A DNA stretch of 8,881 nt from Limiplasma sp048370855 (GCA_048370855.1 DBGEOK010000019.1:1-8881); one strand, 5' to 3'; shown: positions 1 through 6,202, numbered from the stretch's first letter. Program-made: numbers and translations. Notes: generated by a model not told the origin, from the sequence alone.

Positions 1-119
1 TTCGCGCTGTGCTGGCGGTCTTTGTTTGTGCCTACAATCGGTTTAGCGCTGCAAAGCTTAGCTATCGTTCTTCTCGTCCTTACGCCCTTGTTCCCTTTGC
101 TCTTGTTGATTTCCTTTAA
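1..119 (+). CDS. 3' end of an unidentified gene, possibly a transposase C-terminus (partial)
   Basis: The reading frame beginning at base 3 is open from the window edge to a TAA at 117-119, giving 38 residues. It contains AYNRFSAAKLSY and ends in PFALVDFL. An aromatic 'AYNRF' segment followed by a short basic stretch and a hydrophobic end is reminiscent of the C-termini of some DDE integrase/transposase proteins, but this is recalled family resemblance, not a match. Frame 1 is also open, to a TGA at 151-153, and would encode a very hydrophobic tail, so the choice of frame is uncertain. The strand is pyrimidine-rich here, unlike the other genes in the window. The upstream part is missing, so no catalytic residues can be checked. 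Confidence 0.3.
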   Translation, partial: RAVLAVFVCAYNRFSAAKLSYRSSRPYALVPFALVDFL

Positions 120-154
120 CTCCGCTCTTGGACACTCCCGCCGTTCTTTCTGAA

Positions 155-183
155 TTGATTTCGAGTAAGCGATGTGATAGAAT
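155..183 (+). promoter_or_regulatory. Promoter of the wall-anchored surface protein gene
   Basis: TTGATT (155-160), a 17-nt spacer, then TAGAAT (178-183), preceded by TGA at 175-177, which fits the TGn extended -10. A transcript would begin near 190, leaving a leader of about 50 nt before the ATG at 239. This supports the downstream start and argues against any longer upstream reading of the surface protein gene. Confidence 0.6.
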
Positions 184-238
184 CATAAGAATAAATGGAT
201 ACGTTGGCAAGCGAACGTTCGCAAAGGGGTTGACAGGG

Positions 239-2353
239 ATGACGCTGCGGGACGGAATTTCTGGCGCGCGCATGAGCATCAGGCAGAATATTTCAAGCGT
301 GGTATTGGCGTGTATCCTGCTGGCGGGGCTTTTCCCGGCGACGGCGCTTGCGGCGGACTACGCCAACTGGAACGACATAGCGCGCGCGGCGGATAACGAG
401 CTTACGCTCACCCAGGGCGATACCGTTGCCGGAAGCGGCGACGCCTCAAACCCAAAGGAATATATTTTGACCGGCAAAACCATCACGTTAAACGGTACGC
501 TTACCGTCTCTGGCCATGTCAAGCTCACCGGCGGGAAAATCCTGCGCGGCCAAAGCCATAGGGACAGCCTGTTTATCGTTTCGGGCAGCGGCAATTCCCT
601 CGCGCTGGAAGGCGTCAAGGTGGATGGCAACAAGCCGGCCGTGGAGGCCGCGGCCTCCCTGGTGGAGATCGAGCAAGGCGGCGCGGTTATTCTGGGCGGC
701 GGCTCCGAGCTTGCCAACAACAAGCTTTTATCCAGCGCAAGCGGCAAGGGCTCGGCGGTGACCGTCACGGAGAGCGCGCTTCACATCGCCGGCGGAAGCA
801 TTACAAATAACGAGAGCATAACCGACGGCGGCAGCACCATCAAAACCTACTACGGCGCAACCGTTACCATGACCTCGGGCAAAATAAGCAATAACAGCGG
901 ATCAAGGCACGGCGGCGCGATCCAGCTCTACGGCGCCAAAATGTACGAGGAATCCAGCATAAAACAAACCACGTTCACCATGAGCGGCGGCGAGATCACA
1001 GGGAACTCCCTTGGGTATAGCGGAGGCGTTGGCGGCGGCGTCGCCATCTCCAAAACGGCGGCTTTCATCATGAGCGGCGGCGAGATTTCCGGCAACTCCT
1101 GCGGCGCGTCCGGCAAGGGCGGCGGCGTTTCGTTTACAGACGGCAACAATACCTCCATGCAAATCTCGGGCCCGGCCGTCGTCATCGGGAACAAAAAAGG
1201 CTCGACTGAGAATAACCTTGAGATCGGCACAAACTCAAACAACCTGCTCATAGCGACCGGCGCGGTTACCGGAGCCGTCGGCATAACCCGCACATACAAT
1301 AGCACGTCTGTTTTCACCAGCAGCGATCCGGCCGTGACCCCGGCGGATTCTATCGTCTGCTTCAGCTCAGATAACCGGGCGTACAAGGTCGTAAGCGACT
1401 CCGGGCAGCTCAGACTGGAAGCCGTGCCAAATACCATCAGCATTACCGCACAGCCGCAAAACGCGCAGGTCGACGAGGGCGGCGTTTCCGGCAGCCTCGC
1501 GGTGGCGGCAACGGTCAGCGACGGAAGCAGTCCCGCCTATCAGTGGTACTCCTGCACGAACGCCAGCAGGGCTCATCCTCAGGCGATTTCCGGGGCCCGC
1601 AGTACGAGTATGACCATTCCCGCGGCGTTGGCGGCGGGAACATATTACTATTTCTGCCGCGTCAGCGCGGTCGGAGCGGCGGATGTGAACAGCGATGTGG
1701 CGGCGGTCACGGTGCGGCCGGCGCAGACAGCCGCCTATATCGTCAGCGTAAGCGCAAACCCGCCGGCAGGCGGCGCCGTCACGGGCGGCGGCACATATCA
1801 TCAAAACACGTCCGTCACTGTTACAGCGAGCCCAAACAGCGGATACCGGTTTGTGCGGTGGACAGAAAACGGCAGCGAGGTCAGCAGGAGCGCAAGCTAC
1901 ACTTTTCTAGCGGCGGCAAGCCGGACGCTTGTGGCGGCGTTTGAAAACGATTCCGGAAATGTACCTGTTATTATAAGCCCCGTAAAGCATCAGGAGATCT
2001 TCGCCCATGTGGGCGGCTATGCGAAGGTCAGCGTCACCGCGACGGATGCAACCTCCTATCAGTGGTATGTGGATCGTGGAAACGGCTTTGTTCTGATACA
2101 AGGCGCAACAGGCCCAAGCTATACGGCGCCGGCGGCCGCGCTAGAAAACGACGGGTATCGGTATTGCTGCGTCGCCATCAACGCCTATGGCGCCAGCGAA
2201 CAAAGCCCCGTCTTTACGCTCCGCGTATTGGAGGCAAATATTCCCAAAACGGGCGACGACAGCCGGTTGGGGCTATGGACGGCCCTTGCGATGCTCAGCC
2301 TTGCGGCGCTTATCGCACACGGGGTCATATGGCGCAGAAAACGGACGGATTGA
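239..2353 (+). CDS. Secreted, sortase-anchored surface protein with beta-helix-like repeats and Ig-like domains
   Basis: A 704-residue predicted adhesin-like protein of the cell wall. Residues 1-38 form a signal peptide with hydrophobic core VVLACILLAGLF and an ALA-AD cleavage region. About 75-330 is Gly/Ser/Asn-rich with recurring turns (IAGGSITNN 183, MTSGKISNN 211, MSGGEITGN 248, MSGGEISGN 278), as in right-handed beta-helix adhesins. About 399-493 and 574-664 are Ig-like, each with a YQWY core (W436, W609) and a later Cys. About 500-568 resembles an InlB-type bacterial repeat (ANPPAGGAV, SGYRFVRWTENG). The C-terminus is a sorting signal: IPKTG at 668-672, a membrane helix at about 676-698, then RRKR. 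The ATG at 239 was chosen because AAAGGGG (223-229) lies 9 nt upstream; the next ATG (272) has no such site. The ligand is unknown. A sortase is not in the window. Confidence 0.85.
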   Translation: MTLRDGISGARMSIRQNISSVVLACILLAGLFPATALAADYANWNDIARAADNELTLTQGDTVAGSGDASNPKEYILTGKTITLNGTLTVSGHVKLTGGKILRGQSHRDSLFIVSGSGNSLALEGVKVDGNKPAVEAAASLVEIEQGGAVILGGGSELANNKLLSSASGKGSAVTVTESALHIAGGSITNNESITDGGSTIKTYYGATVTMTSGKISNNSGSRHGGAIQLYGAKMYEESSIKQTTFTMSGGEITGNSLGYSGGVGGGVAISKTAAFIMSGGEISGNSCGASGKGGGVSFTDGNNTSMQISGPAVVIGNKKGSTENNLEIGTNSNNLLIATGAVTGAVGITRTYNSTSVFTSSDPAVTPADSIVCFSSDNRAYKVVSDSGQLRLEAVPNTISITAQPQNAQVDEGGVSGSLAVAATVSDGSSPAYQWYSCTNASRAHPQAISGARSTSMTIPAALAAGTYYYFCRVSAVGAADVNSDVAAVTVRPAQTAAYIVSVSANPPAGGAVTGGGTYHQNTSVTVTASPNSGYRFVRWTENGSEVSRSASYTFLAAASRTLVAAFENDSGNVPVIISPVKHQEIFAHVGGYAKVSVTATDATSYQWYVDRGNGFVLIQGATGPSYTAPAAALENDGYRYCCVAINAYGASEQSPVFTLRVLEANIPKTGDDSRLGLWTALAMLSLAALIAHGVIWRRKRTD
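980..1086 (+). repeat. Direct repeat pair encoding MSGGEI(T/S)GNS turns
   Basis: The 17-mer ATGAGCGGCGGCGAGAT occurs at 980-996 and again at 1070-1086, exactly 90 bp (30 codons) apart. It encodes the same MSGGEI turn in two successive coils of the predicted beta-helix. More diverged versions precede it in the protein at residues 183 and 211. The near-identity at DNA level suggests a fairly recent internal duplication or a site for coil-number change. Confidence 0.7.
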
Positions 2354-2520
2354 TATGAGTCCCAACGGCTCGTTTAAATCGCGCGTCCTGAAGGCTCTTT
2401 TCGGTTTTGTTTCTTGCAATTTAACGATAACCGATTTTGCCTTGTTCATCACTCTTTTTCTTCCTGGTCCAGAATGTATGGCAGCGCCGCACGTCAAGGA
2501 AAGAAATTGCTGCCCGGCTA

Positions 2521-2549
2521 TTGCATTTTTCAAGAAAGCATGGTACAAT
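2521..2549 (+). promoter_or_regulatory. Promoter of rpsT
   Basis: TTGCAT (2521-2526), a 17-nt spacer and TACAAT (2544-2549), with TGG at 2541-2543 giving an extended -10. Transcription would start near 2556, so the leader before the TTG start at 2589 is only about 33 nt. No terminator is evident between the surface protein gene and this promoter. Confidence 0.65.
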
Positions 2550-2572
2550 CATCCTTGCGATTTATGAATGCC

Positions 2573-2582
2573 AAGGAGGTGA
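2573..2582 (+). promoter_or_regulatory. Ribosome binding site that fixes the TTG start of rpsT
   Basis: AAGGAGGTGA is nearly fully complementary to the 16S 3' end and lies 6 nt before TTG at 2589-2591. The nearby ATG at 2564 is upstream of this site and in another frame, so it is not the rpsT start. Confidence 0.75.
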
Positions 2583-2588
2583 AAGACG

Positions 2589-2852
2589 TTGCCAAATATC
2601 AAGTCCGCCATGAAGCGCGTGAAGGTCGGCGAGAAGAAGAATCTTCGCAACCGCATTGTGAAGTCGAAGGTGAAAACCGCGATCAAGAAGTTTGAAGCGG
2701 AGGTCGCCGTGAACGCTGCGAATGCTGGTGCCCAGTACAGTGTCACCACCTCCGCTATCGATAAAGCCGCCGCGAAGGGTATTCTGCATAAGAATGCCGC
2801 CAATCGCAAAAAGGCCCGCCTGGCTAAGCAACTGGCTAAGGCCGCCCAATAA
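2589..2852 (+). CDS. rpsT: 30S ribosomal protein S20
   Basis: An 87-residue, Lys/Arg-rich protein that binds 16S rRNA and helps assemble the small ribosomal subunit. The N-terminus MPNIKSAMKRVKVGEKKNLRN and the later Ala/Lys-rich helices ending in AKQLAKAAQ are typical of S20, and the length is normal. The only start consistent with the family N-terminus is TTG, backed by a near-perfect ribosome binding site 6 nt upstream. In E. coli rpsT also starts with UUG, and that weak start is linked to autogenous translational repression; whether this applies here is inference. The gene has its own promoter and a strong terminator immediately downstream, so it is probably monocistronic. It converges with the ribU operon. 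Confidence 0.97.
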   Translation: MPNIKSAMKRVKVGEKKNLRNRIVKSKVKTAIKKFEAEVAVNAANAGAQYSVTTSAIDKAAAKGILHKNAANRKKARLAKQLAKAAQ

Positions 2853-2861
2853 GCGCCCGAT

Positions 2862-2895
2862 AAAAGCGTCCGCTCGATTTGGAGCGGACGCTTTT
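2862..2895. terminator. Bidirectional intrinsic terminator between rpsT and the converging operon
   Basis: AAAAGCGTCCGCTC (2862-2875) pairs perfectly over 14 bp with GAGCGGACGCTTTT (2882-2895) around the 6-nt loop GATTTG. The stem is flanked by A-runs and T-runs, so it reads as a terminator on both strands. It starts 9 nt after the rpsT stop codon and also lies downstream of the last gene of the minus-strand operon. Confidence 0.9.
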
Positions 2896-3186
2896 GTTAA
2901 ACCCTTTTGGGGGGATAGCAGCCCTTCGATTGCATTCCGCCCGTAGACGGGGCTGAAGCGGGAAGGGATGTTGGGAGGCGCAGCCGGGGGCTTCGCTCTT
3001 AGAAATCCCTTTGATGGAGAGCGGCAGCCCCGTGAGCTGTACGCCGACGGCGAAGGCGCCCCGCGCGATAGGCCTTTGGCAACGCCGGCCCGGCGGGTGT
3101 CGCGCGTAGTGCGAAATCCCTTTTGCGGTTATCTCAAAGTGGGCGGACGCTTGTTTAACATGGTCAGGCGTCGGCAGGCGACGCCG
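2896..3186. other. Intergenic stretch without a convincing gene
   Basis: No credible gene is seen on either strand. A plus-strand open frame enters here from 2968, but it continues antisense through two real genes and has no ribosome binding site. The stretch contains similar short motifs: AAATCCCTTT at 3003-3012 and 3114-3123, and AAACCCTTTT at 2899-2908. GCGGACGCTTGTTTAACA at 3143-3160 resembles the right arm and flank of the rpsT terminator. A 7-bp hairpin GGCGTCG/CGACGCC (3167-3185) lies just past the last operon gene but lacks a T-run on the minus strand. It may be an intergenic repeat family, which cannot be shown from one copy. Confidence 0.4.
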
Positions 3187-3585
3187 TCACGAATCGATCG
3201 ATTCGGACCAAATCGGCTTGCCAATATGCAGCGCTCTGCGCCATTCGGGGGCGGGGCCGTCGTCCCCCCAATATTCATCCAGCTCGCTGATATAGATTCC
3301 CTCCATCCTGAAAAAAGACACGGCGTGGAAGGAAGCGCCGCCGCCTTCGGTCCAGACGCGCGCGGCGGTTACAATGAGATCCCCCATGACCTCCAGGCGT
3401 TCCACCGCGCCTCTCCATTTTCCGGGGTATTCACAGTTCGCCCGGATATATTCGTTTACAGAAAACCGCTCGTTGCTGGCATGCCAGCGGATGACCGCGT
3501 CAGGCAGAAAATACCCCTTCAGGGCGGCCGCGTCCTGCGAAGCTACGTCGCGCCAAAAGGCCCGGATAAACGCTTCCCTTTCCAT
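3187..3585 (-). CDS. NTF2-like (SnoaL-type fold) protein of unknown function
   Basis: A 132-residue protein with the layout of the NTF2-like fold: an N-terminal helix (EAFIRAFWRDVASQDAAALK), a strand with FLPDAVIRWHASNERF, then the strands VTAARVWTEGGGASFHAVSFFRM and ISELDEYWGDDGPAPEWR. The ISELDEYWGDDGPAP...HIGKPI ending is a pattern I associate with small NTF2-family proteins in Clostridia. Such proteins bind small molecules or act as minor enzymes, and the substrate cannot be predicted. ATG at 3585 is preferred over an upstream TTG because GAGGAG, formed by the last codons of rimI, lies 7 nt upstream. The start is 4 nt after the rimI stop, so it is probably the last gene of the ribU operon and translationally coupled. 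Confidence 0.75.
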   Translation of the reverse strand: MEREAFIRAFWRDVASQDAAALKGYFLPDAVIRWHASNERFSVNEYIRANCEYPGKWRGAVERLEVMGDLIVTAARVWTEGGGASFHAVSFFRMEGIYISELDEYWGDDGPAPEWRRALHIGKPIWSESIDS

Positions 3586-3589
3586 TCCT

Positions 3590-4090
3590 TCACTCCTCAA
3601 CAGCGGGATCCTCCGAAAAATCCTGCTGGATTTCAGGCATATGCTGGCAGACCATCAGATAGGCGTCCTCACCGTTATCCTCATAATAGCGCTTGCGCAC
3701 GCCCAGCGTCTCAAAGCCAAGCGATTGGTATAACCGCTGAGCCGCCAGATTGCTTTTGCGCACCTCAAGGGTCATGTATTGCACGCCCAGGTTGGCCGCA
3801 TACTGCATCAGCGCGCGCGTTACCGCCGTGCCGACGCCGCGGCCCCGCGCCTCCTTGCTGACGGCGATGTTGGTGACGTGTCCCTCCTCAAAGACCAGCC
3901 AAGCGCCCGCGTAGGCGATGATACGGCCGTTCGCCTCTGCCACCAGATAACGGGCGCACGCGTTTTTCTCCATCTCATCCACAAAGCTCTGGTAAGACCA
4001 CGGCTCCGCAAAGGTCTGCCGCTCGATGGCATGCACCTGCGGCACGTCCTCGAGGGTCATGCGGCGAATGGCGACGCTTTCCACGCTCAT
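3590..4090 (-). CDS. rimI: Ribosomal-protein-S18-alanine N-acetyltransferase-like GNAT
   Basis: A 166-residue GNAT-fold protein that uses acetyl-CoA to acetylate a protein N-terminus; in E. coli RimI acetylates ribosomal protein S18. Visible features are the N-terminal IRRMTLEDVPQVHAIERQTF, the acetyl-CoA loop ARGRGVG (81-87) after TNIAVSKE, LEVRKSNLAAQRLYQSLGF (108-126), and the RKRYYEDNGEDAYLM end typical of RimI. The reading frame is open much further upstream, but ATG at 4090 fits the family length. It overlaps the tsaB stop as ATGA and has GGAG 5 nt upstream. A tsaB-rimI pair is common in bacteria. The roughly 15-residue acidic C-terminal tail (EIQQDFSEDPAVEE) extends past the usual domain. 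The actual substrate in this organism is inferred. Confidence 0.9.
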   Translation of the reverse strand: MSVESVAIRRMTLEDVPQVHAIERQTFAEPWSYQSFVDEMEKNACARYLVAEANGRIIAYAGAWLVFEEGHVTNIAVSKEARGRGVGTAVTRALMQYAANLGVQYMTLEVRKSNLAAQRLYQSLGFETLGVRKRYYEDNGEDAYLMVCQHMPEIQQDFSEDPAVEE

Positions 4091-4800
4091 CTCCGCTCCG
4101 TCCTCAGCCTTGCAGCCCGCGCGCGTTCCGCCTGCGGCGCGCGAAGATATACGGGCTGAAGCGCCAGATAGTCCACGGCGGCTTCCCGACGCTCCCACGC
4201 AAGCCTGGCCGCCGCTGCCGGGCGCAGGAACGACAAGTGGACGGGCGCGAAAACCGCCCGCGCGCCAAGGCGGTCCTCGATGTCTAAACGGTAAGGCCTG
4301 ACGCCGTCGCCCAGGAAGCAGAGCGTTTGATCCGCCTCCGCGGCCCCAAGCGCCCGGTCCAAATAGGCGGACAAGGCTTCGGCCATATCCGGAAGGACGC
4401 GTCGGGGGGGCATGCCGCCCTGAAAAGCCGCGCCATAAACCTGACCCGCGCGGGCGTCCTGGATTGGGCACAGCAGCGAACCGGAAAGGCACGCGCCGGC
4501 GGCCAGAGCCTCGAGGGCGTTTACGCCCACGCAGGGCTTCCCGGAAGCGTGAGCCATTCCCTTGACCGCGCTGACGCCGATGCGGACGCCGGTAAACGAA
4601 CCGGGACCCGTGACGGCTGCGTACAGGTCAATTTCGGCAATTCCCAGGCCGGATCTGCTCAGCGCTTCCTCCACCATGGGCATCAGGTTGACGGAATGGG
4701 TCAGGCGGTTGACGACCGCGCCCTCATAAGCGAGCTCCCCGTTCCGGAGCACCGCCACGCCCGCGACCGGGCCGGATGTGTCTATCGCAAGCAGGTTCAT
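4087..4800 (-). CDS. tsaB: tRNA t6A biosynthesis protein TsaB
   Basis: A 237-residue ASKHA-fold protein. TsaB forms a complex with TsaD and TsaE that transfers the threonylcarbamoyl group to A37 of tRNAs reading ANN codons. It shows LLAIDTS at 3-9, TGPGSFTGVRIG at 64-75, DARAGQVYGA at 115-124, and the C-terminal LQPVYLRAPQAE at 214-225, all characteristic of the family. Full length is normal. The start at 4800 places MNLLAIDTS at the N-terminus as expected; an in-frame ATG at 4812 would overlap the AAAGGA ribosome binding site (4812-4817), which sits 11 nt from 4800. It follows tsaE by 39 nt and overlaps rimI by 4 nt (ATGA). TsaD is not in the window. Confidence 0.95.
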   Translation of the reverse strand: MNLLAIDTSGPVAGVAVLRNGELAYEGAVVNRLTHSVNLMPMVEEALSRSGLGIAEIDLYAAVTGPGSFTGVRIGVSAVKGMAHASGKPCVGVNALEALAAGACLSGSLLCPIQDARAGQVYGAAFQGGMPPRRVLPDMAEALSAYLDRALGAAEADQTLCFLGDGVRPYRLDIEDRLGARAVFAPVHLSFLRPAAAARLAWERREAAVDYLALQPVYLRAPQAERARAARLRTERR

Positions 4801-4839
4801 TGCCGCCGCCATCCTTTCTGTTCGGCAGTCCTTGTGCCC

Positions 4840-5307
4840 TCAGACCGTGCCGCGACCGGCCAGAAGGCTTTCGTCAAGGCTGTGAAAGCCGCCCGCGGGC
4901 CGGATATCAAGCTCCCGCCCGCCCTCGCCGAAGGGGACAAGCGAAATGTCGAGAAAGGTATCGGGGAGAGCCTCCGCGGCGCGGCTGGGCCACTCTATGA
5001 CCGCCACGCCGTCCCCATACAGGTATTCGTCCATGGAAAGCTCATAAAGCTCTTCCGCGCCCGATAGGCGGTACCAGTCAAAATGATAGAGCGGCAGCCG
5101 GCCTGTTTCATGCACCTGCAGGATGGTGAAGGTGGGGCTGGTTACATAGCCCTTCACGCCGAGCCCGCGGGCGATCCCACGGGCCAGCTCGCTTTTGCCG
5201 GCCCCCATTTCGCCCTGCAGAAGCAGCACGTCGCCGGCGCAAAGCTGCTCCGCCAGCCGCGCGCCGATTTGCCGGGTTTCCTCCACGCTGCCGCTGTGAA
5301 GCTTCAT
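4840..5307 (-). CDS. tsaE: tRNA t6A biosynthesis ATPase TsaE
   Basis: A 155-residue P-loop ATPase that drives turnover of the TsaB-TsaD-TsaE complex in t6A synthesis. The Walker A motif is GEMGAGKSE at 32-40, with Ser in place of the commoner Thr. Other family marks are VTSPTFTIL at 55-63, LYHFDWYRL at 73-81, and the region 85-107, where EELYEL and MDEYLYGDGVAVIEWP are visible. The length is normal. The start overlaps the ribU stop codon as ATGA (5304-5307), with GGAGAAGG just upstream inside ribU, so translation is probably coupled. Finding it fused into an operon with a riboflavin transporter rather than only with t6A genes is unusual. Confidence 0.95.
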   Translation of the reverse strand: MKLHSGSVEETRQIGARLAEQLCAGDVLLLQGEMGAGKSELARGIARGLGVKGYVTSPTFTILQVHETGRLPLYHFDWYRLSGAEELYELSMDEYLYGDGVAVIEWPSRAAEALPDTFLDISLVPFGEGGRELDIRPAGGFHSLDESLLAGRGTV

Positions 5308-5930
5308 TGTGCCTTCTCCTCCGCGACGCGCCGCTTCCGCCCGTGCAGGATGGGGGAAAGCGGTTTATACATCAGCGCGCCGAGCACGCTGATGACGATC
5401 CATTTCAGCAGGTTAAACGGCGCGGTAATCAGCAGCACGAACTTCCACAGGCTGTCGATGGCCGGAACGATCGCTTGCCCCATGCTCACAATGGCGTCCA
5501 CAGGCATGCCATAGGCTACGCCATAAAAAGGAATCATGATATAAACGTTGCTGACGACGCCGACGACCGTAGCGGCCACGGCGCCGGCGGCCATGCCGGC
5601 AATCGCCGCGGAACGCGTCTTATGCCGCTGATAAATCAGCCCCGCAGGGAGCACCATCGCAAAGCCCATCAAGAAATCCGCCAGCTCCCCCACGCCTTGG
5701 GAGGAAGAATGCAGAAGCCCCAGCGCGCTTTTGACCAGCAGGATCAGCGTGCCCGCAAGCGGTCCCATGGAAAACGTGCCCAGCAGGACGGGCAAATTGC
5801 TCAGATCGAGCTTATAAAACAGTACAATAGGAATTTCCACCATAAACAGGACGGCGGCGATTGCCGCAAGGATGGCGACCGTCGTAAGCTCGCGGGTGGT
5901 CAGCAGGCGTTTCCGATTTTGAATGGACAT
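5304..5930 (-). CDS. ribU: ECF transporter S component for riboflavin, RibU
   Basis: A 208-residue integral membrane protein with about six hydrophobic segments. It is the substrate-binding S component that captures riboflavin and works with a shared ECF energizing module (two ATPases and EcfT), which is not in the window. RibU-like segments are FYKLDLSNLPVLLGTFSMGP (38-57), SSSQGVGELADFLMG (75-89) and TAPFNLLKW (169-177). Assignment to riboflavin rests on these and, strongly, on the FMN riboswitch in the leader. ATG at 5930 has GGAGGAGG 7 nt upstream; the adjacent TTG is not needed. Its last codon overlaps the tsaE start. Confidence 0.93.
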   Translation of the reverse strand: MSIQNRKRLLTTRELTTVAILAAIAAVLFMVEIPIVLFYKLDLSNLPVLLGTFSMGPLAGTLILLVKSALGLLHSSSQGVGELADFLMGFAMVLPAGLIYQRHKTRSAAIAGMAAGAVAATVVGVVSNVYIMIPFYGVAYGMPVDAIVSMGQAIVPAIDSLWKFVLLITAPFNLLKWIVISVLGALMYKPLSPILHGRKRRVAEEKAQ

Positions 5931-5953
5931 CAAAATTCCTCCTCCATGACAAA

Positions 5954-5985
5954 TTGCCCCCGATGGCTCTGTTCATCAGGGGCAA
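5954..5985 (-). terminator. Expression-platform hairpin of the FMN riboswitch
   Basis: On the minus strand TTGCCCCTGATG (5985-5974) pairs with CATCGGGGGCAA (5965-5954) over 12 bp with one G-U pair and an 8-nt loop, followed by TTTGTC. This is a plausible FMN-induced intrinsic terminator, although its U-tract is short. It lies between the aptamer and the ribU ribosome binding site and does not include that site. The TGCCCC arm could alternatively pair with GGGGCA in the 5' part of the aptamer (6135-6140), which would serve as an antiterminator; that pairing is inference. Confidence 0.65.
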
Positions 5986-6010
5986 CCACGCATGCGGAGC
6001 GGCGGCTGCT

Positions 6011-6147
6011 CTTCTCACATCCGGACTTTGGCGTAAAAGCCGTTTACCGTCGGCTTCGGAATTTCACCGAATCGGCCCGTCAGGATCGGCCTGACAGGTT
6101 CGCGGGCTGTAACCGCCGGTAGGGAATTTCACCCTGCCCCGAAGAAG
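6011..6147 (-). ncRNA. FMN riboswitch (RFN element)
   Basis: Read on the minus strand, the leader has the conserved RFN blocks in order: GGGGCAGGGTGAAATTCCC, ACCGGCGGT, AGCCCGCGAACC, GATTCGGTGAAATTCCGAAG, CCGACGGT and AGTCCGGATG, closing with GAGAAG. The closing stem P1 pairs CTTCTT (6147-6142) with GAGAAG (6016-6011) using one G-U pair. This element binds flavin mononucleotide and in Bacillota usually lowers expression of riboflavin synthesis or uptake genes when FMN is plentiful. It sits between the promoter and ribU, so it should control ribU and, unless there are internal promoters, the four genes after it. Confidence 0.96.
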
Positions 6148-6173
6148 CCATCTTCAATTGGGTTTCCGACGAA

Positions 6174-6202
6174 ATCATATCACGCGGGGACCGGGATGTC
6201 AA
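6174..6202 (-). promoter_or_regulatory. Promoter of the ribU-tsaE-tsaB-rimI operon
   Basis: On the minus strand TTGACA (6202-6197), 17 nt, then TATGAT (6179-6174), preceded by TGA for an extended -10. This is a near-consensus housekeeping promoter. Transcription would begin near 6167, about 20 nt before the aptamer, giving a leader of about 235 nt. Confidence 0.8.

Noticed and set aside
128..238. Longer N-terminus of the surface protein beginning at a TTG at 128
   Set aside because: It would start upstream of the promoter at 155-183, has no ribosome binding site, and would bury the signal peptide behind about 37 extra residues.
58..279. Minus-strand 73-residue open frame at the left edge
   Set aside because: It runs antisense through the surface gene promoter and start, has no ribosome binding site and resembles no known protein.
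2355..2567. Short plus-strand frame after the surface gene
   Set aside because: It has no ribosome binding site at its ATG, contains the rpsT promoter, and its Cys/Phe-rich translation looks random.
2968..3861. 297-residue plus-strand frame
   Set aside because: Most of it is antisense to the NTF2-like and rimI genes; the Pro/Arg/Ala-rich composition is typical of a shadow frame in GC-rich DNA.
5930..5947. Five-codon leader frame MEEEF whose TGA overlaps the ribU ATG
   Set aside because: Its codons are simply the ribU ribosome binding site read in frame; there is no good initiation site of its own.
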